Made by a program: the position numbers and the translations under genes. The notes under the pieces are model-generated. The model worked only from the letters and a program-made list of their open reading frames with translations, was not told the origin of the DNA and made no database searches. A stretch of 35,803 nt of DNA from a virus: positions 1 through 35,803 of IMG/VR virus record IMGVR_UViG_3300020281_000067, one strand, 5' to 3'. This document shows positions 26,588 through 33,156 of this stretch, in pieces (the stretch's first letter is position 1; every line of letters starts with the position of its first letter).

Positions 26588-26676
26588 AGTGGTTAATTTG
26601 TTTCTATACCATTATAATAGTATAATATTATTTGAAATGGTAGTAAAAGTAGACACTAATACAACTGGCACACTAG
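26588..26676 (-). promoter_or_regulatory. Intergenic promoter cassette, copy 4
   Basis: 89 nt. On the minus strand GTGTGCCAG, then CTACTTTTACTACCATTT and TATAAT with 19-bp spacing from ACCATT. It is followed by ATAGAAACAAATT, as in copy 3. It heads the 57-, 42-, 112- and 75-aa operon. Confidence 0.75.
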
Positions 26677-26901
26677 CTATTTCGCATAATCGTCTAGTGT
26701 GATACCTTTTTCATAACAATACTGTATTAATACGCTATGAATCTCATCAGGGAAAAAATCCCAATCTCCCTTATTTTTGAGATCATCAGCAAGTATATCA
26801 ACTTGAACATCATCTAATAATGGATAGAATGATTTGATAATCTGAGTCAGGTTAAACTCTATAAAAGTATCCTGATTTGTAATTACTACTTTTCTTTTCA
26901 T
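26677..26901 (-). CDS. Hypothetical protein (74 aa)
   Basis: A basic start (MKRKVVITNQDTFIEF) leads into helical segments LTQIIKSFYPLLDDVQVDIL and IHSVLIQYCYEKGITLDDYAK. It is the last of six coupled genes behind cassette 5, overlapping the 70-aa gene by 4 nt. No family recognised. Confidence 0.65.
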   Translation of the reverse strand: MKRKVVITNQDTFIEFNLTQIIKSFYPLLDDVQVDILADDLKNKGDWDFFPDEIHSVLIQYCYEKGITLDDYAK

Positions 26902-27110
26902 AAGATTTCAAGTTCAGTATAATCATGACAAGTAATTCTCTTGCCATTGTTGTTAATTAGGATAGTAAAGTTTTCTGTTGGAATAAATCCCTTACGATCT
27001 TTATCTCCCTTGATATAGTTGATAAGTACCTGATAATCCTTACCTCTATATCTGACATTATCAGATACACCGATATATTCTGGTTTCTTGTATCTCTGGA
27101 TAAATTTCAT
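26898..27110 (-). CDS. Hypothetical basic beta-rich protein (70 aa)
   Basis: The sequence runs MKFIQRYKKPEYIGVSDNVR, then YRGKDYQVLINYIKGDKDRKG, then FTILINNNGKRITCHDYTEL. The strand-rich, basic pattern could form a small SH3- or OB-like barrel. It is the only clearly basic protein of this operon. The start overlaps the 65-aa gene by one base. Confidence 0.65.
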   Translation of the reverse strand: MKFIQRYKKPEYIGVSDNVRYRGKDYQVLINYIKGDKDRKGFIPTENFTILINNNGKRITCHDYTELEIL

Positions 27111-27307
27111 TAGTATTTTCCTCCTGTATTATTGATGTCAATAAAGAGATCATCTTTATCTGGGTATGGATACTGATTAGCAATTACATCCTGTAATTGT
27201 GTGAGTTGATTCTCATCTAATAAGTTAAACATCACATCAACAATATCATGTGCTGTTCCATTGTCTCCTTCTTCAATAATGTCATGAATGTCGTTTAAAA
27301 AAGTCAT
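27110..27307 (-). CDS. Hypothetical acidic protein (65 aa)
   Basis: The sequence runs MTFLNDIHDIIEEGDNGTAH, then DIVDVMFNLLDENQLTQLQD, then DKDDLFIDINNTGGKY. It is very acidic and helical. One-base overlaps join it to both neighbours. No family recognised. Confidence 0.65.
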   Translation of the reverse strand: MTFLNDIHDIIEEGDNGTAHDIVDVMFNLLDENQLTQLQDVIANQYPYPDKDDLFIDINNTGGKY

Positions 27308-27564
27308 TAGTTAGTCTCCTCGAATGGTTCTCTTAGTGGTTTTTTGAAAGGTGTTTTCATGTAATCTTGAATCTCATCAACTACTTCGCCAAAACTATCT
27401 TCCCAGTAGTTTTGTGCTTCATCAAGAAATTCTGCATCAGGCATATTCTTGTATAGGTCATCAAGATCATCCATGACATATTGAACTAAATCTTTTGTTG
27501 ACATATTATCAACATATCTCTCAACTAAAAATGATTTTAGTTCATTAATGATTGCTTTGTCCAT
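27307..27564 (-). CDS. Hypothetical acidic helical protein (85 aa)
   Basis: The sequence runs MDKAIINELKSFLVERYVDN, then VMDDLDDLYKNMPDAEFLDE, then SFGEVVDEIQDYMKTPFKKP. It consists of several acidic amphipathic helices and a basic tail. The start overlaps the 55-aa stop as TAATG. The high acidity would fit a protein-binding or DNA-mimic role, but this is speculation. Confidence 0.65.
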   Translation of the reverse strand: MDKAIINELKSFLVERYVDNMSTKDLVQYVMDDLDDLYKNMPDAEFLDEAQNYWEDSFGEVVDEIQDYMKTPFKKPLREPFEETN

Positions 27565-27731
27565 TAGAAAAATCCTCCGTTTACTTCTGCATCTTGAATG
27601 TTCTCAAAGACTTGTATCTGCTCATCAGATAACTCAAAATCCATATCTCTGAGTAGGTCATATAGTTTTACCATGTGGTATAACTGATCTCCAGTAAGGT
27701 TTACTGGTAATGTTTCGGGAATTAAGTTCAT
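27564..27731 (-). CDS. Hypothetical small protein (55 aa)
   Basis: A 55-residue ORF, MNLIPETLPVNLTGDQLYHM, then VKLYDLLRDMDFELSDEQIQ, ending VNGGFF. It has two predicted helices with hydrophobic spacing. It lies 2 nt after the 81-aa gene and overlaps the 85-aa gene by one base. Function unknown. Confidence 0.65.
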   Translation of the reverse strand: MNLIPETLPVNLTGDQLYHMVKLYDLLRDMDFELSDEQIQVFENIQDAEVNGGFF

Positions 27732-27733
27732 GA

Positions 27734-27979
27734 TTAGTTCTCGTAAAAGAAATCGTCCTCACCACCAAAAGGTGATGCTTCATACTCTGTATCTGCATCT
27801 ATGTTCTGTTTTAGATTGTCATCATAGATGCGAATAGATAACTCTCCGTTATCTGCCATGCCTACCCATCCCTTACGATCGAGTGCATTGTCAATAATGT
27901 CATATATTTTTAGGACTTCTTCATCATTGAGAAATCCACATATATTCCAGTATTTTTGAGTTGTTAAATGGTTTGGCAT
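27734..27979 (-). CDS. Hypothetical acidic protein (81 aa)
   Basis: The first gene behind cassette 5: MPNHLTTQKYWNICGFLNDE, then IYDIIDNALDRKGWVGMADNG, with an acidic C-terminus (EYEASPFGGEDDFFYEN). It looks like a small alpha/beta domain. No family recognised. Confidence 0.65.
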   Translation of the reverse strand: MPNHLTTQKYWNICGFLNDEEVLKIYDIIDNALDRKGWVGMADNGELSIRIYDDNLKQNIDADTEYEASPFGGEDDFFYEN

Positions 27980-28057
27980 AATGGTTGTTTGTCTATAGTA
28001 TCATTATAATGGTACATGATACCAAATAGTAGTATCATTGTGCCACTAATAAAATTG
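27980..28057 (-). promoter_or_regulatory. Intergenic promoter cassette, copy 5 (most divergent)
   Basis: 78 nt. The minus strand has GTGGCAC instead of GTGCCAC, lacks a clear CCACTTTTACTACC box, and keeps TACTACTATTT with TATAAT 16 bp after ACTATT. It carries the best dyad of the set (ATGATAC/GTATCAT). It heads the six-gene operon 27979-26677. Confidence 0.65.
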
Positions 28058-28282
28058 TCATGCGGTGTTCTCATTCCATACAAAATTTGTTATATCCTGT
28101 TGTCTAGCATCCGCTTGACCTGTATTCTCTTCTAAGAAAAATGTCCTATGGAATACTTCATAGTCAGCATAATCCCACTCGACTCCTTCAAAGTATGGTT
28201 CTTTAATCCATGCTTCAACTTCTTCTTTAGTTTTGAAGTCAATAGTGCCTGTGTTGTTTTCGTGAATTGTTAGTCTGTACAT
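28058..28282 (-). CDS. Hypothetical acidic protein (74 aa)
   Basis: The sequence runs MYRLTIHENNTGTIDFKTKE, then VEAWIKEPYFEGVEWDYADY, then FHRTFFLEENTGQADARQQD. A strand-helix-strand layout is followed by an acidic tail. It is the last gene of the cassette-6 operon, starting directly after the 69-aa stop. Function unknown. Confidence 0.65.
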   Translation of the reverse strand: MYRLTIHENNTGTIDFKTKEEVEAWIKEPYFEGVEWDYADYEVFHRTFFLEENTGQADARQQDITNFVWNENTA

Positions 28283-28492
28283 TTACCACTCCATAGTAGG
28301 TTGTTTGCTTTGTGCTTTTTCTATCTTATCATAATGTCTGTCAATAACACCTTCCAAGACTTCAAAGATTTCATCAACTTCATTACAAAGTTCTTCATCA
28401 TCATTACCTTGAACATATCCTTCAAGTACATAGAGAATAGTACTGATCTGACCTTCTCTAAGATTAACATTGTGTAGTGTATTTAATGACAT
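28283..28492 (-). CDS. Hypothetical acidic helical protein (69 aa)
   Basis: The sequence runs MSLNTLHNVNLREGQISTIL, then YVLEGYVQGNDDEELCNEVD, then EIFEVLEGVIDRHYDKIEKA. I use the ATG at 28492. An upstream TTG at 28501 would overlap the 61-aa stop and has no better ribosome binding site. Function unknown. Confidence 0.65.
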   Translation of the reverse strand: MSLNTLHNVNLREGQISTILYVLEGYVQGNDDEELCNEVDEIFEVLEGVIDRHYDKIEKAQSKQPTMEW

Positions 28493-28494
28493 GA

Positions 28495-28680
28495 CTACCA
28501 ATCTCCGTTAGAGTCAGCAAAAACATCTTCATTCCAATGTTCTGTCTTGTCTAGGATACCGCAATGTCTCATAATGCCATCATAGATTTCCATCCCTGAT
28601 CTTGACATTCTACCTGCTGTGTAATCCCAACCTAATTCTGTTAGGTTGTCGATAATAAAATTGAGTGATACTTTTTTCAT
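28495..28680 (-). CDS. Hypothetical protein (61 aa)
   Basis: The sequence runs MKKVSLNFIIDNLTELGWDY, then TAGRMSRSGMEIYDGIMRHC, ending in an acidic WNEDVFADSNGDW. The helical N-terminus with GW recalls small DNA-binding helices but is not diagnostic. It lies 2 nt from each neighbour. Function unknown. Confidence 0.65.
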   Translation of the reverse strand: MKKVSLNFIIDNLTELGWDYTAGRMSRSGMEIYDGIMRHCGILDKTEHWNEDVFADSNGDW

Positions 28681-28682
28681 GA

Positions 28683-28841
28683 TTATTTGAAGTTGAGTGA
28701 TTTAACTGGATTGTTTGTGCCTGTAAATGCTATTTCAAGAATAGTCTCTGCTAAGTCTCTCTGGTCAGTAGTCATCTTGAACTCATAATACTGAAAAGCA
28801 TCTTTGATAAGATCATAAGATTGTCTGTCAAGTTTGGTCAT
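28683..28841 (-). CDS. Hypothetical small protein (52 aa)
   Basis: The first gene of the cassette-6 operon: MTKLDRQSYDLIKDAFQYYE, then FKMTTDQRDLAETILEIAFT, with a short basic end (VKSLNFK). It forms two helices. The next gene starts 2 nt after its TAA. Function unknown. Confidence 0.65.
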   Translation of the reverse strand: MTKLDRQSYDLIKDAFQYYEFKMTTDQRDLAETILEIAFTGTNNPVKSLNFK

Positions 28842-28926
28842 AGTTGGTTTTAATTCTATAGTACTATTATAACCATAAGGTTATATGAAATGGAAGCGAG
28901 AGTGTACCACTAAAGCTACTGGCACA
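28842..28926 (-). promoter_or_regulatory. Intergenic promoter cassette, copy 6
   Basis: 85 nt directly after the helicase stop. The minus strand has GTGTGCCAGTAG, a diverged middle box, then CCATTTC and TATAAT with 17-bp spacing. The partial dyad CCAT/ATGG sits just before the -10. It heads the 52-, 61-, 69- and 74-aa operon and insulates it from the helicase unit. Confidence 0.7.
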
Positions 28927-30198
28927 CTAGACGTATGATAGAGGTGGAATCCCCTCTATAAAGATATAGTCAACTACATCCTGTATTTTCTTAGCAATTC
29001 TCTCGGAATACTTACCAGATAGAGGAACACACACCTTACCATAAGGTTTATGGTATAACTCAATAGCACCTACTGGAACTCTCCCCTCTGACATTGCTAG
29101 TCTGTCCTTAGGGTGTATCCTGATAACTCTACCAATAGTTTGTGCCATTTCGATTGTAGGTAGATTTCTCAACATGATTGTATGAGTAAGACCTGCTACG
29201 TTGATACCTTCAGATAATATAGAGTAATGGAATATGATAAACTTCTTATTCTCATCCTTACCATATTCTGTAAGAGTATTGAAAAACTCTTCTCTACCAA
29301 CTTTCTGTCCATTGATGTTAGCACCATACTTAGAGGTAATATGTAATACCTCGAATCCCTGCATGTATAACCAAGCAAGTGTATCAGTTCTTGATAAGAT
29401 ACCATAGATGTTAGCAGTTGATTGTCCTGCTACTAGAATCTTAGGATTAACAACTGTCATGTCATTAATCATATCTTTTAGATTGTCAGCATCAACTTCA
29501 ACAGCATTGTATCTGTCTCTTACTCTGTCTGTTTTAAATGGTATTACTTGAGGTGGTAATATTGAACCACCATCAATAAGTTCCTGTGCAGTTGTTTGCT
29601 CTAATACTGAACCATATACCTTACGATTGCACATCCCTCTGACTCCGTTTGCACTTCTCTTACCTCTGGATACTTTAGGTGTAGCAGTAAAGAAAAACTT
29701 ACGAGTTCTGGGTCTGTGTGATAATTGCTCAATAGGAATAAAGAAGTTCTTAGCAGTTCCATTGTGTGCTTCATCAAAGTAGATTGTATCAATTAGAATA
29801 CCACTCTCTACCACTCTGTGTAATGAATGATATGTAGTAAAGATGATACGATTCTCTCCTGTCTGCATCACATTGTTCTGCCATCTTACAATATGATCTG
29901 TCTTAAGTGTACTATCGTAGATTGTCTCTCCACTATGTACATGTAAACACTCTATTGAAAGATTATGCTTACCATCTAAGTTCTGCTCAAAAAATTCTGA
30001 ACATAATTGATTTGCCAATAATATGCGAGGAGCAACAACAACAATAGTCTGGTCTGACTTGTTTGATAGTTCTCTGATTATATCAGCGATCATGACGAAT
30101 GTTTTACCACCGCCAGTAGGAATAATAATTTGACCATGACCAGTTGTCATTGAGTTGTATGCTCTGGTCTGATGTGGTCTTAATAAATCTGAGAACAT
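28927..30198 (-). CDS. SF2 DEAH-type helicase
   Basis: A 423-aa superfamily 2 helicase or translocase. Visible motifs in order: an upstream Q-like RPHQ, Walker A PTGGGKT (27-33), APRILLANQ motif Ia, DEAH (143-146), TATP motif III (172-175), SEGIN motif V (330-334) and QTIGRVIR motif VI (354-361). The layout matches ResIII/UvsW-like ATPases, but it lacks the N-terminal extension of T4 UvsW and has no nuclease domain. It likely unwinds or remodels DNA in recombination, replication restart or late repair. It forms its own unit, between a terminator/promoter junction and cassette 6. Its place just after the methyltransferase-nuclease genes could mean a role with them, though the terminator between argues for separate control. 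Confidence 0.88.
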   Translation of the reverse strand: MFSDLLRPHQTRAYNSMTTGHGQIIIPTGGGKTFVMIADIIRELSNKSDQTIVVVAPRILLANQLCSEFFEQNLDGKHNLSIECLHVHSGETIYDSTLKTDHIVRWQNNVMQTGENRIIFTTYHSLHRVVESGILIDTIYFDEAHNGTAKNFFIPIEQLSHRPRTRKFFFTATPKVSRGKRSANGVRGMCNRKVYGSVLEQTTAQELIDGGSILPPQVIPFKTDRVRDRYNAVEVDADNLKDMINDMTVVNPKILVAGQSTANIYGILSRTDTLAWLYMQGFEVLHITSKYGANINGQKVGREEFFNTLTEYGKDENKKFIIFHYSILSEGINVAGLTHTIMLRNLPTIEMAQTIGRVIRIHPKDRLAMSEGRVPVGAIELYHKPYGKVCVPLSGKYSERIAKKIQDVVDYIFIEGIPPLSYV

Positions 30199-30218
30199 AA
30201 TAAAATTAACTTGATTTA

Positions 30219-30247
30219 ATTATAGCATAAAAAAATCCCCCTGTGTA
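30219..30247 (-). promoter_or_regulatory. Terminator-embedded promoter for the helicase
   Basis: On the minus strand TATAAT (30219-30224) starts four bases after the U-tract of the terminator. The 17-bp-spaced hexamer TACACA (30242-30247) is exactly the six-base loop of that terminator. The helicase ATG is about 20 nt downstream. Confidence 0.6.
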
Positions 30248-30254
30248 GGGGGAT
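30229..30254 (-). terminator. Rho-independent terminator of the R-M operon
   Basis: The minus strand has the stem ATCCCCC/GGGGGAT (arms 30248-30254 and 30235-30241), a 6-nt loop and seven T residues. It separates the methyltransferase operon from the helicase. Confidence 0.88.
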
Positions 30255-30273
30255 GTAAACCACTTAACCAACT

Positions 30274-30324
30274 GTCCACACCACTGGACTCATCTATAAG
30301 GAACAAACTTAAAAAACTTATAGA
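30274..30324 (-). other. Hairpins in the 3' untranslated region of the R-M operon
   Basis: Two inverted repeats: GTCCA/TGGAC (30274-30278 with 30285-30289) and a perfect 8-bp TCTATAAG/CTTATAGA (30293-30300 with 30317-30324, 16-nt loop). No ORF with a ribosome binding site lies here. They may stabilise the 3' end of the transcript or belong to a small RNA released upstream of the terminator. Confidence 0.4.
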
Positions 30325-30363
30325 CGAGAGGAAACAAAACTAGATCAAATACTTAAGTTCTAC

Positions 30364-30480
30364 TTAAATGCGTATGCGAGTGGTTCCAACTGCTAGTTGA
30401 ATCTGCTTAGTCATCCTAATGACTTCACTTTCGGTATCCGCAACCTTGAAAGTTTTACATTGATCGGGTTTGTTTCCCCA
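30364..30480 (-). other. Protein-like 38-codon open stretch after the methyltransferase, no start codon
   Basis: In the same frame as the TSPPY methyltransferase, just after its tandem stops TAA TAG, an open stretch encodes WGNKPDQCKTFKVADTE and then VIRMTKQIQLAVGTTRIRI. It reads like real protein, but the only ATG is near the middle and has no properly spaced ribosome binding site. It may be a gene remnant, a stop-readthrough tail or chance. Confidence 0.3.
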
Positions 30481-30483
30481 CTA

Positions 30484-31440
30484 TTAATATAACAGGTCTG
30501 CGAGAGGATTAGTGGGGCTATGTGCAACCTTTTCAACTGGCACACGTTGGTCTATCAAATTACCATATTCTTCATGCAACTCACATCCGATATAATCTCT
30601 ACCTAATTGCTTGGCAACCATAGCAGTTGTACCACTACCCATAAATGGGTCTAATACTATATCTCCCTTCTTACTCCCTGCCAGTACACAAGGTGTAATT
30701 AAGTCAGGTGGGAATACAGCAAAATGACTTCCTTTATATGGTTTATTTGTTATTGACCAAACATCACGTTTATTTTTCCTGTCATAAGACTTGGTAAGAC
30801 CACTATGAGGAGATAACCCACTCCCACTATTATGGTACTTACCATTTGTGCGGTTCCTTGTCCCCCAATCTTGCTTAACTGGTTCTTTGATTGCTTCATT
30901 GTCATAATAATACTTTTTGTTTTTGGATAATAAAAATATGTACTCATGTGATTTAGTACATCTATCTTTTACGGACTCTGGCATTGGATTAGGTTTATGC
31001 CAGATAATATCCTGACGTAGATACCATCCGTCCGATCTCATTGCAAATGCAAACATCCAAGGGATGCCAATTAAATCTTTTTCTTTTAATCCATCTAATT
31101 TATTACCACGTTTATTACATTGTGTTGGTAGGTCTTGATTAGTTTTAGATACTGATTGTTTAGGATATGATTGACCTTTTCCTGGTCTATAATTATAATA
31201 ACTATCCCCTAAGTTAACCCATAGAGTACCATCATCAGTTAATACATTTCTAACTTCTTTGAATACATTTACCAGTTGATCTATAAACTCCTCTGGTGTA
31301 TTCTCTTGTCCTATTTGATTCTCTTCATTACCATAGTTCCTTAATCCATAGTAAGGTGGAGAAGTTATACAAGTTCTTGCCTGTTCATCAAATTGTTTGA
31401 GAGTGTCTCTGCAATCTCCATATAATATTGTATTTCTCAT
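30484..31440 (-). CDS. DNA methyltransferase, beta-class, TSPPY motif (N4-cytosine or N6-adenine)
   Basis: A 318-aa AdoMet-dependent DNA methylase of the N4/N6 family (COG0863 type). Catalytic motif IV TSPPY is at residues 26-30. AdoMet motif I, DPFMGSGTT, is at 264-272 near the C-terminus. This IV-before-I order defines the beta class. WHKPNPMP and KRDVWSI are further family marks. SPPY is commonest in m4C enzymes, but base specificity cannot be settled by eye. I start at ATG 31440, which overlaps the upstream TGA as ATGA and has GGAGAAAG before it. An in-frame start eight codons earlier is less likely. It is the last gene of a nuclease-methylase-methylase operon and ends in tandem stops. 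In phages such enzymes act in modification or self-protection. Confidence 0.88.
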   Translation of the reverse strand: MRNTILYGDCRDTLKQFDEQARTCITSPPYYGLRNYGNEENQIGQENTPEEFIDQLVNVFKEVRNVLTDDGTLWVNLGDSYYNYRPGKGQSYPKQSVSKTNQDLPTQCNKRGNKLDGLKEKDLIGIPWMFAFAMRSDGWYLRQDIIWHKPNPMPESVKDRCTKSHEYIFLLSKNKKYYYDNEAIKEPVKQDWGTRNRTNGKYHNSGSGLSPHSGLTKSYDRKNKRDVWSITNKPYKGSHFAVFPPDLITPCVLAGSKKGDIVLDPFMGSGTTAMVAKQLGRDYIGCELHEEYGNLIDQRVPVEKVAHSPTNPLADLLY

Positions 31441-32363
31441 AGTATTACTTTCTCCAATAACCATCTTACTTCCTTGAATGATATTCTCTTACGATACTTA
31501 CCACTATTTTGTAGTGATTTAAAACTTGTTAGATAGAAATCATTTGTTTTCTCTCTGTATTCTCTTAATGCTTGATTGAACAATGGAATATGTTTATCTC
31601 TAAGATAAGAACATTCAATAGGAAATATATTTCTATTAGTTGTTTTACACTTGCCAAATGGGTCTGAAAGATTCTTACGATCTTTTTCACTCCATTTCCT
31701 TAGATGTATATTATCTCCATCTATTCTATCAATACCATTAATAATATACTCACTAAAATTAGGTGGATTGAATACTACAGGAAAATTAGTTGGTGTTGGT
31801 ATATCATTTTTATTAGTTGATATGCTTTTACCATTGATGTATAGTTTAGTTTTTAGACATGACTCTGGTATAAAATATCCAACTCCTGCGGGATTATCTG
31901 TGTCTGAAAATAGTTTCATATCAAATTTATCCCATGCAAATAATCTATCCTTAAATAGATTCTGATTCCAAAATGTTGAGGGTATAATTGCTGCAACATA
32001 ATCACAATTATCTAACATTAATTGTAAACAATCGAGGTATAAATCTTCATGCTTTGCAATTACTGATAACCTTTTTCTTCTTATTACTGTCTTTGCTAAG
32101 TATGGTGGATTAGTAATACATACTTGATAATCTTTAGGAAAATCTTTTATAGTATCTCTTAACTCTACATTAAAATGTTGAGGGTCAATATCATATCCTA
32201 CCCATGCTGCATCTATAAAATTAAATAGATTCCCTGCACCTGCAAATGGTTCTAATATTGGTTCATCTTTAGGTACTAAATCATACCATGATTTAAAAGC
32301 ATCTGAATTATTAAAAGGGTCAACAGTTGTATAATATTGACCTAATAATTGTTTAGTTTGCAT
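31437..32363 (-). CDS. DNA adenine methyltransferase, NPPY motif
   Basis: A 308-aa protein opening MQTKQLLGQYYTT, as in many Type II N6-adenine methylases. Motif I, EPFAGAGN, is at 38-45, an acidic motif II (YDID) near 57-60, and NPPY motif IV at 85-88. The I-before-IV order sets it apart from its partner. The C-terminal half, with many basic and aromatic residues (WSEKDRKNLSDPFGKC), would be the target recognition region. It abuts the candidate nuclease gene (TAG then ATG) and overlaps the second methylase by 4 nt. Together with the nuclease it looks like a Type II system that modifies two different strands or bases. Confidence 0.85.
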   Translation of the reverse strand: MQTKQLLGQYYTTVDPFNNSDAFKSWYDLVPKDEPILEPFAGAGNLFNFIDAAWVGYDIDPQHFNVELRDTIKDFPKDYQVCITNPPYLAKTVIRRKRLSVIAKHEDLYLDCLQLMLDNCDYVAAIIPSTFWNQNLFKDRLFAWDKFDMKLFSDTDNPAGVGYFIPESCLKTKLYINGKSISTNKNDIPTPTNFPVVFNPPNFSEYIINGIDRIDGDNIHLRKWSEKDRKNLSDPFGKCKTTNRNIFPIECSYLRDKHIPLFNQALREYREKTNDFYLTSFKSLQNSGKYRKRISFKEVRWLLEKVIL

Positions 32364-33095
32364 CTAATAGATTAATCTCTTTTGTAATTCTACATGATTA
32401 ACAACCCAAAGATTTCCCTGTGGATTGTCAAACTCTTCCTTCAGTGCATTATACTCCTTTTCTATGTCTGTGTCAACTAAAGCAATGTAAATTAAATCTT
32501 TTCTTTCTGATATATCTCTTCCCCACTCTAACCATCTTTTTTCTTCTTGAAATACATTTCCTTGATGTCCACCTGCTGTACCTCCATGTCCTAAACAATA
32601 CTTATGACTTCCCCATGCAATTAATTTACCATCTTTCTTAACTTCAAAATCAATAGTTTTAACATCATTAACTGTATTACCAAATTTCTTTTTATATAAT
32701 GTTTTAGGATATGTCTTACCATCCTTTGCAGGTCTTAAAAAATTATTGGGTAATCCTTCTACTCTGTATCCATAGTTTTTTACAACTTGATCTATTCCAT
32801 TGAGTGTAAATACTTCATCCATACCACTCTGTTTTGATGACATCTTAGCAAGTACTGATGCCATTTCCATTGCAATAAAACTATTACCTTGACTATTCAT
32901 AAAGTAATCTCTCTCAAGACAATTATGATATTCTAATTGTCTAGCTAGTTGAGTTTCATTGATATACTCTTTGATGGGTTCTCTATCTAATATTCCTTCT
33001 CTTAAAATCTTTGCAATAGTTTTTATTGTGTTTGTTTGTCTTTGTGATCTTAAATTTGGTGTGTCAAATTCAAATAATGGTGGTCTAATTTTCAT
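32364..33095 (-). CDS. Candidate Type II restriction endonuclease (PD-(D/E)XK-like)
   Basis: A 243-aa protein with no family I can name. Around residues 144-153 it reads ND-VKTI-DFEVKK, so D144 or D149 with E151 and K153 could form a PD-(D/E)XK site. After it comes a Cys/His/Gly-rich stretch SHKYCLGHGGTAGGHQGN (163-180). The C-terminus has WGRDISERKDLIYIALVDTD, a hydrophobic strand as in the restriction-enzyme core. It is the first gene of an operon with two DNA methylases and is the usual size for a restriction subunit. Promoter and terminator flank the three genes. The nuclease call rests on context plus one weak motif. An accessory DNA-binding protein is the main alternative. No strong ribosome binding site precedes the ATG. 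Confidence 0.55.
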   Translation of the reverse strand: MKIRPPLFEFDTPNLRSQRQTNTIKTIAKILREGILDREPIKEYINETQLARQLEYHNCLERDYFMNSQGNSFIAMEMASVLAKMSSKQSGMDEVFTLNGIDQVVKNYGYRVEGLPNNFLRPAKDGKTYPKTLYKKKFGNTVNDVKTIDFEVKKDGKLIAWGSHKYCLGHGGTAGGHQGNVFQEEKRWLEWGRDISERKDLIYIALVDTDIEKEYNALKEEFDNPQGNLWVVNHVELQKRLIY

Positions 33096-33115
33096 GATGT
33101 AAATGTATTACTTAT

Positions 33116-33143
33116 ATTATACCATAAAAAAGACCCCTGTAAA
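33116..33143 (-). promoter_or_regulatory. Terminator-embedded promoter of the R-M operon
   Basis: On the minus strand TTTACA (33138-33143), a 16-bp spacer and TATAAT (33116-33121). The -35 hexamer covers the terminator loop, and the -10 begins four bases after the U-tract. The nuclease gene starts about 20 nt downstream. Confidence 0.65.
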
Positions 33144-33149
33144 GGGGTC
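33126..33149 (-). terminator. Rho-independent terminator after the 58-aa gene
   Basis: The minus strand has the stem GACCCCT/AGGGGTC (arms 33143-33149 and 33132-33138), a 4-nt loop and six T residues. It begins 8 nt after the stop of the 58-aa gene, so it ends the right-hand operon. Confidence 0.88.
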
Positions 33150-33156
33150 AATTATT

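Noticed and set aside
24134-28926. CRISPR array from the six repeated gaps
   Set aside because: Repeats are spaced by whole operons, are diverged and contain promoter features; there are no short regular spacers.
31441-31464. Upstream start for the TSPPY methylase at 31464
   Set aside because: It would overlap the NPPY methylase by 28 nt; ATG 31440 has GGAGAAAG and the ATGA overlap used by neighbours.
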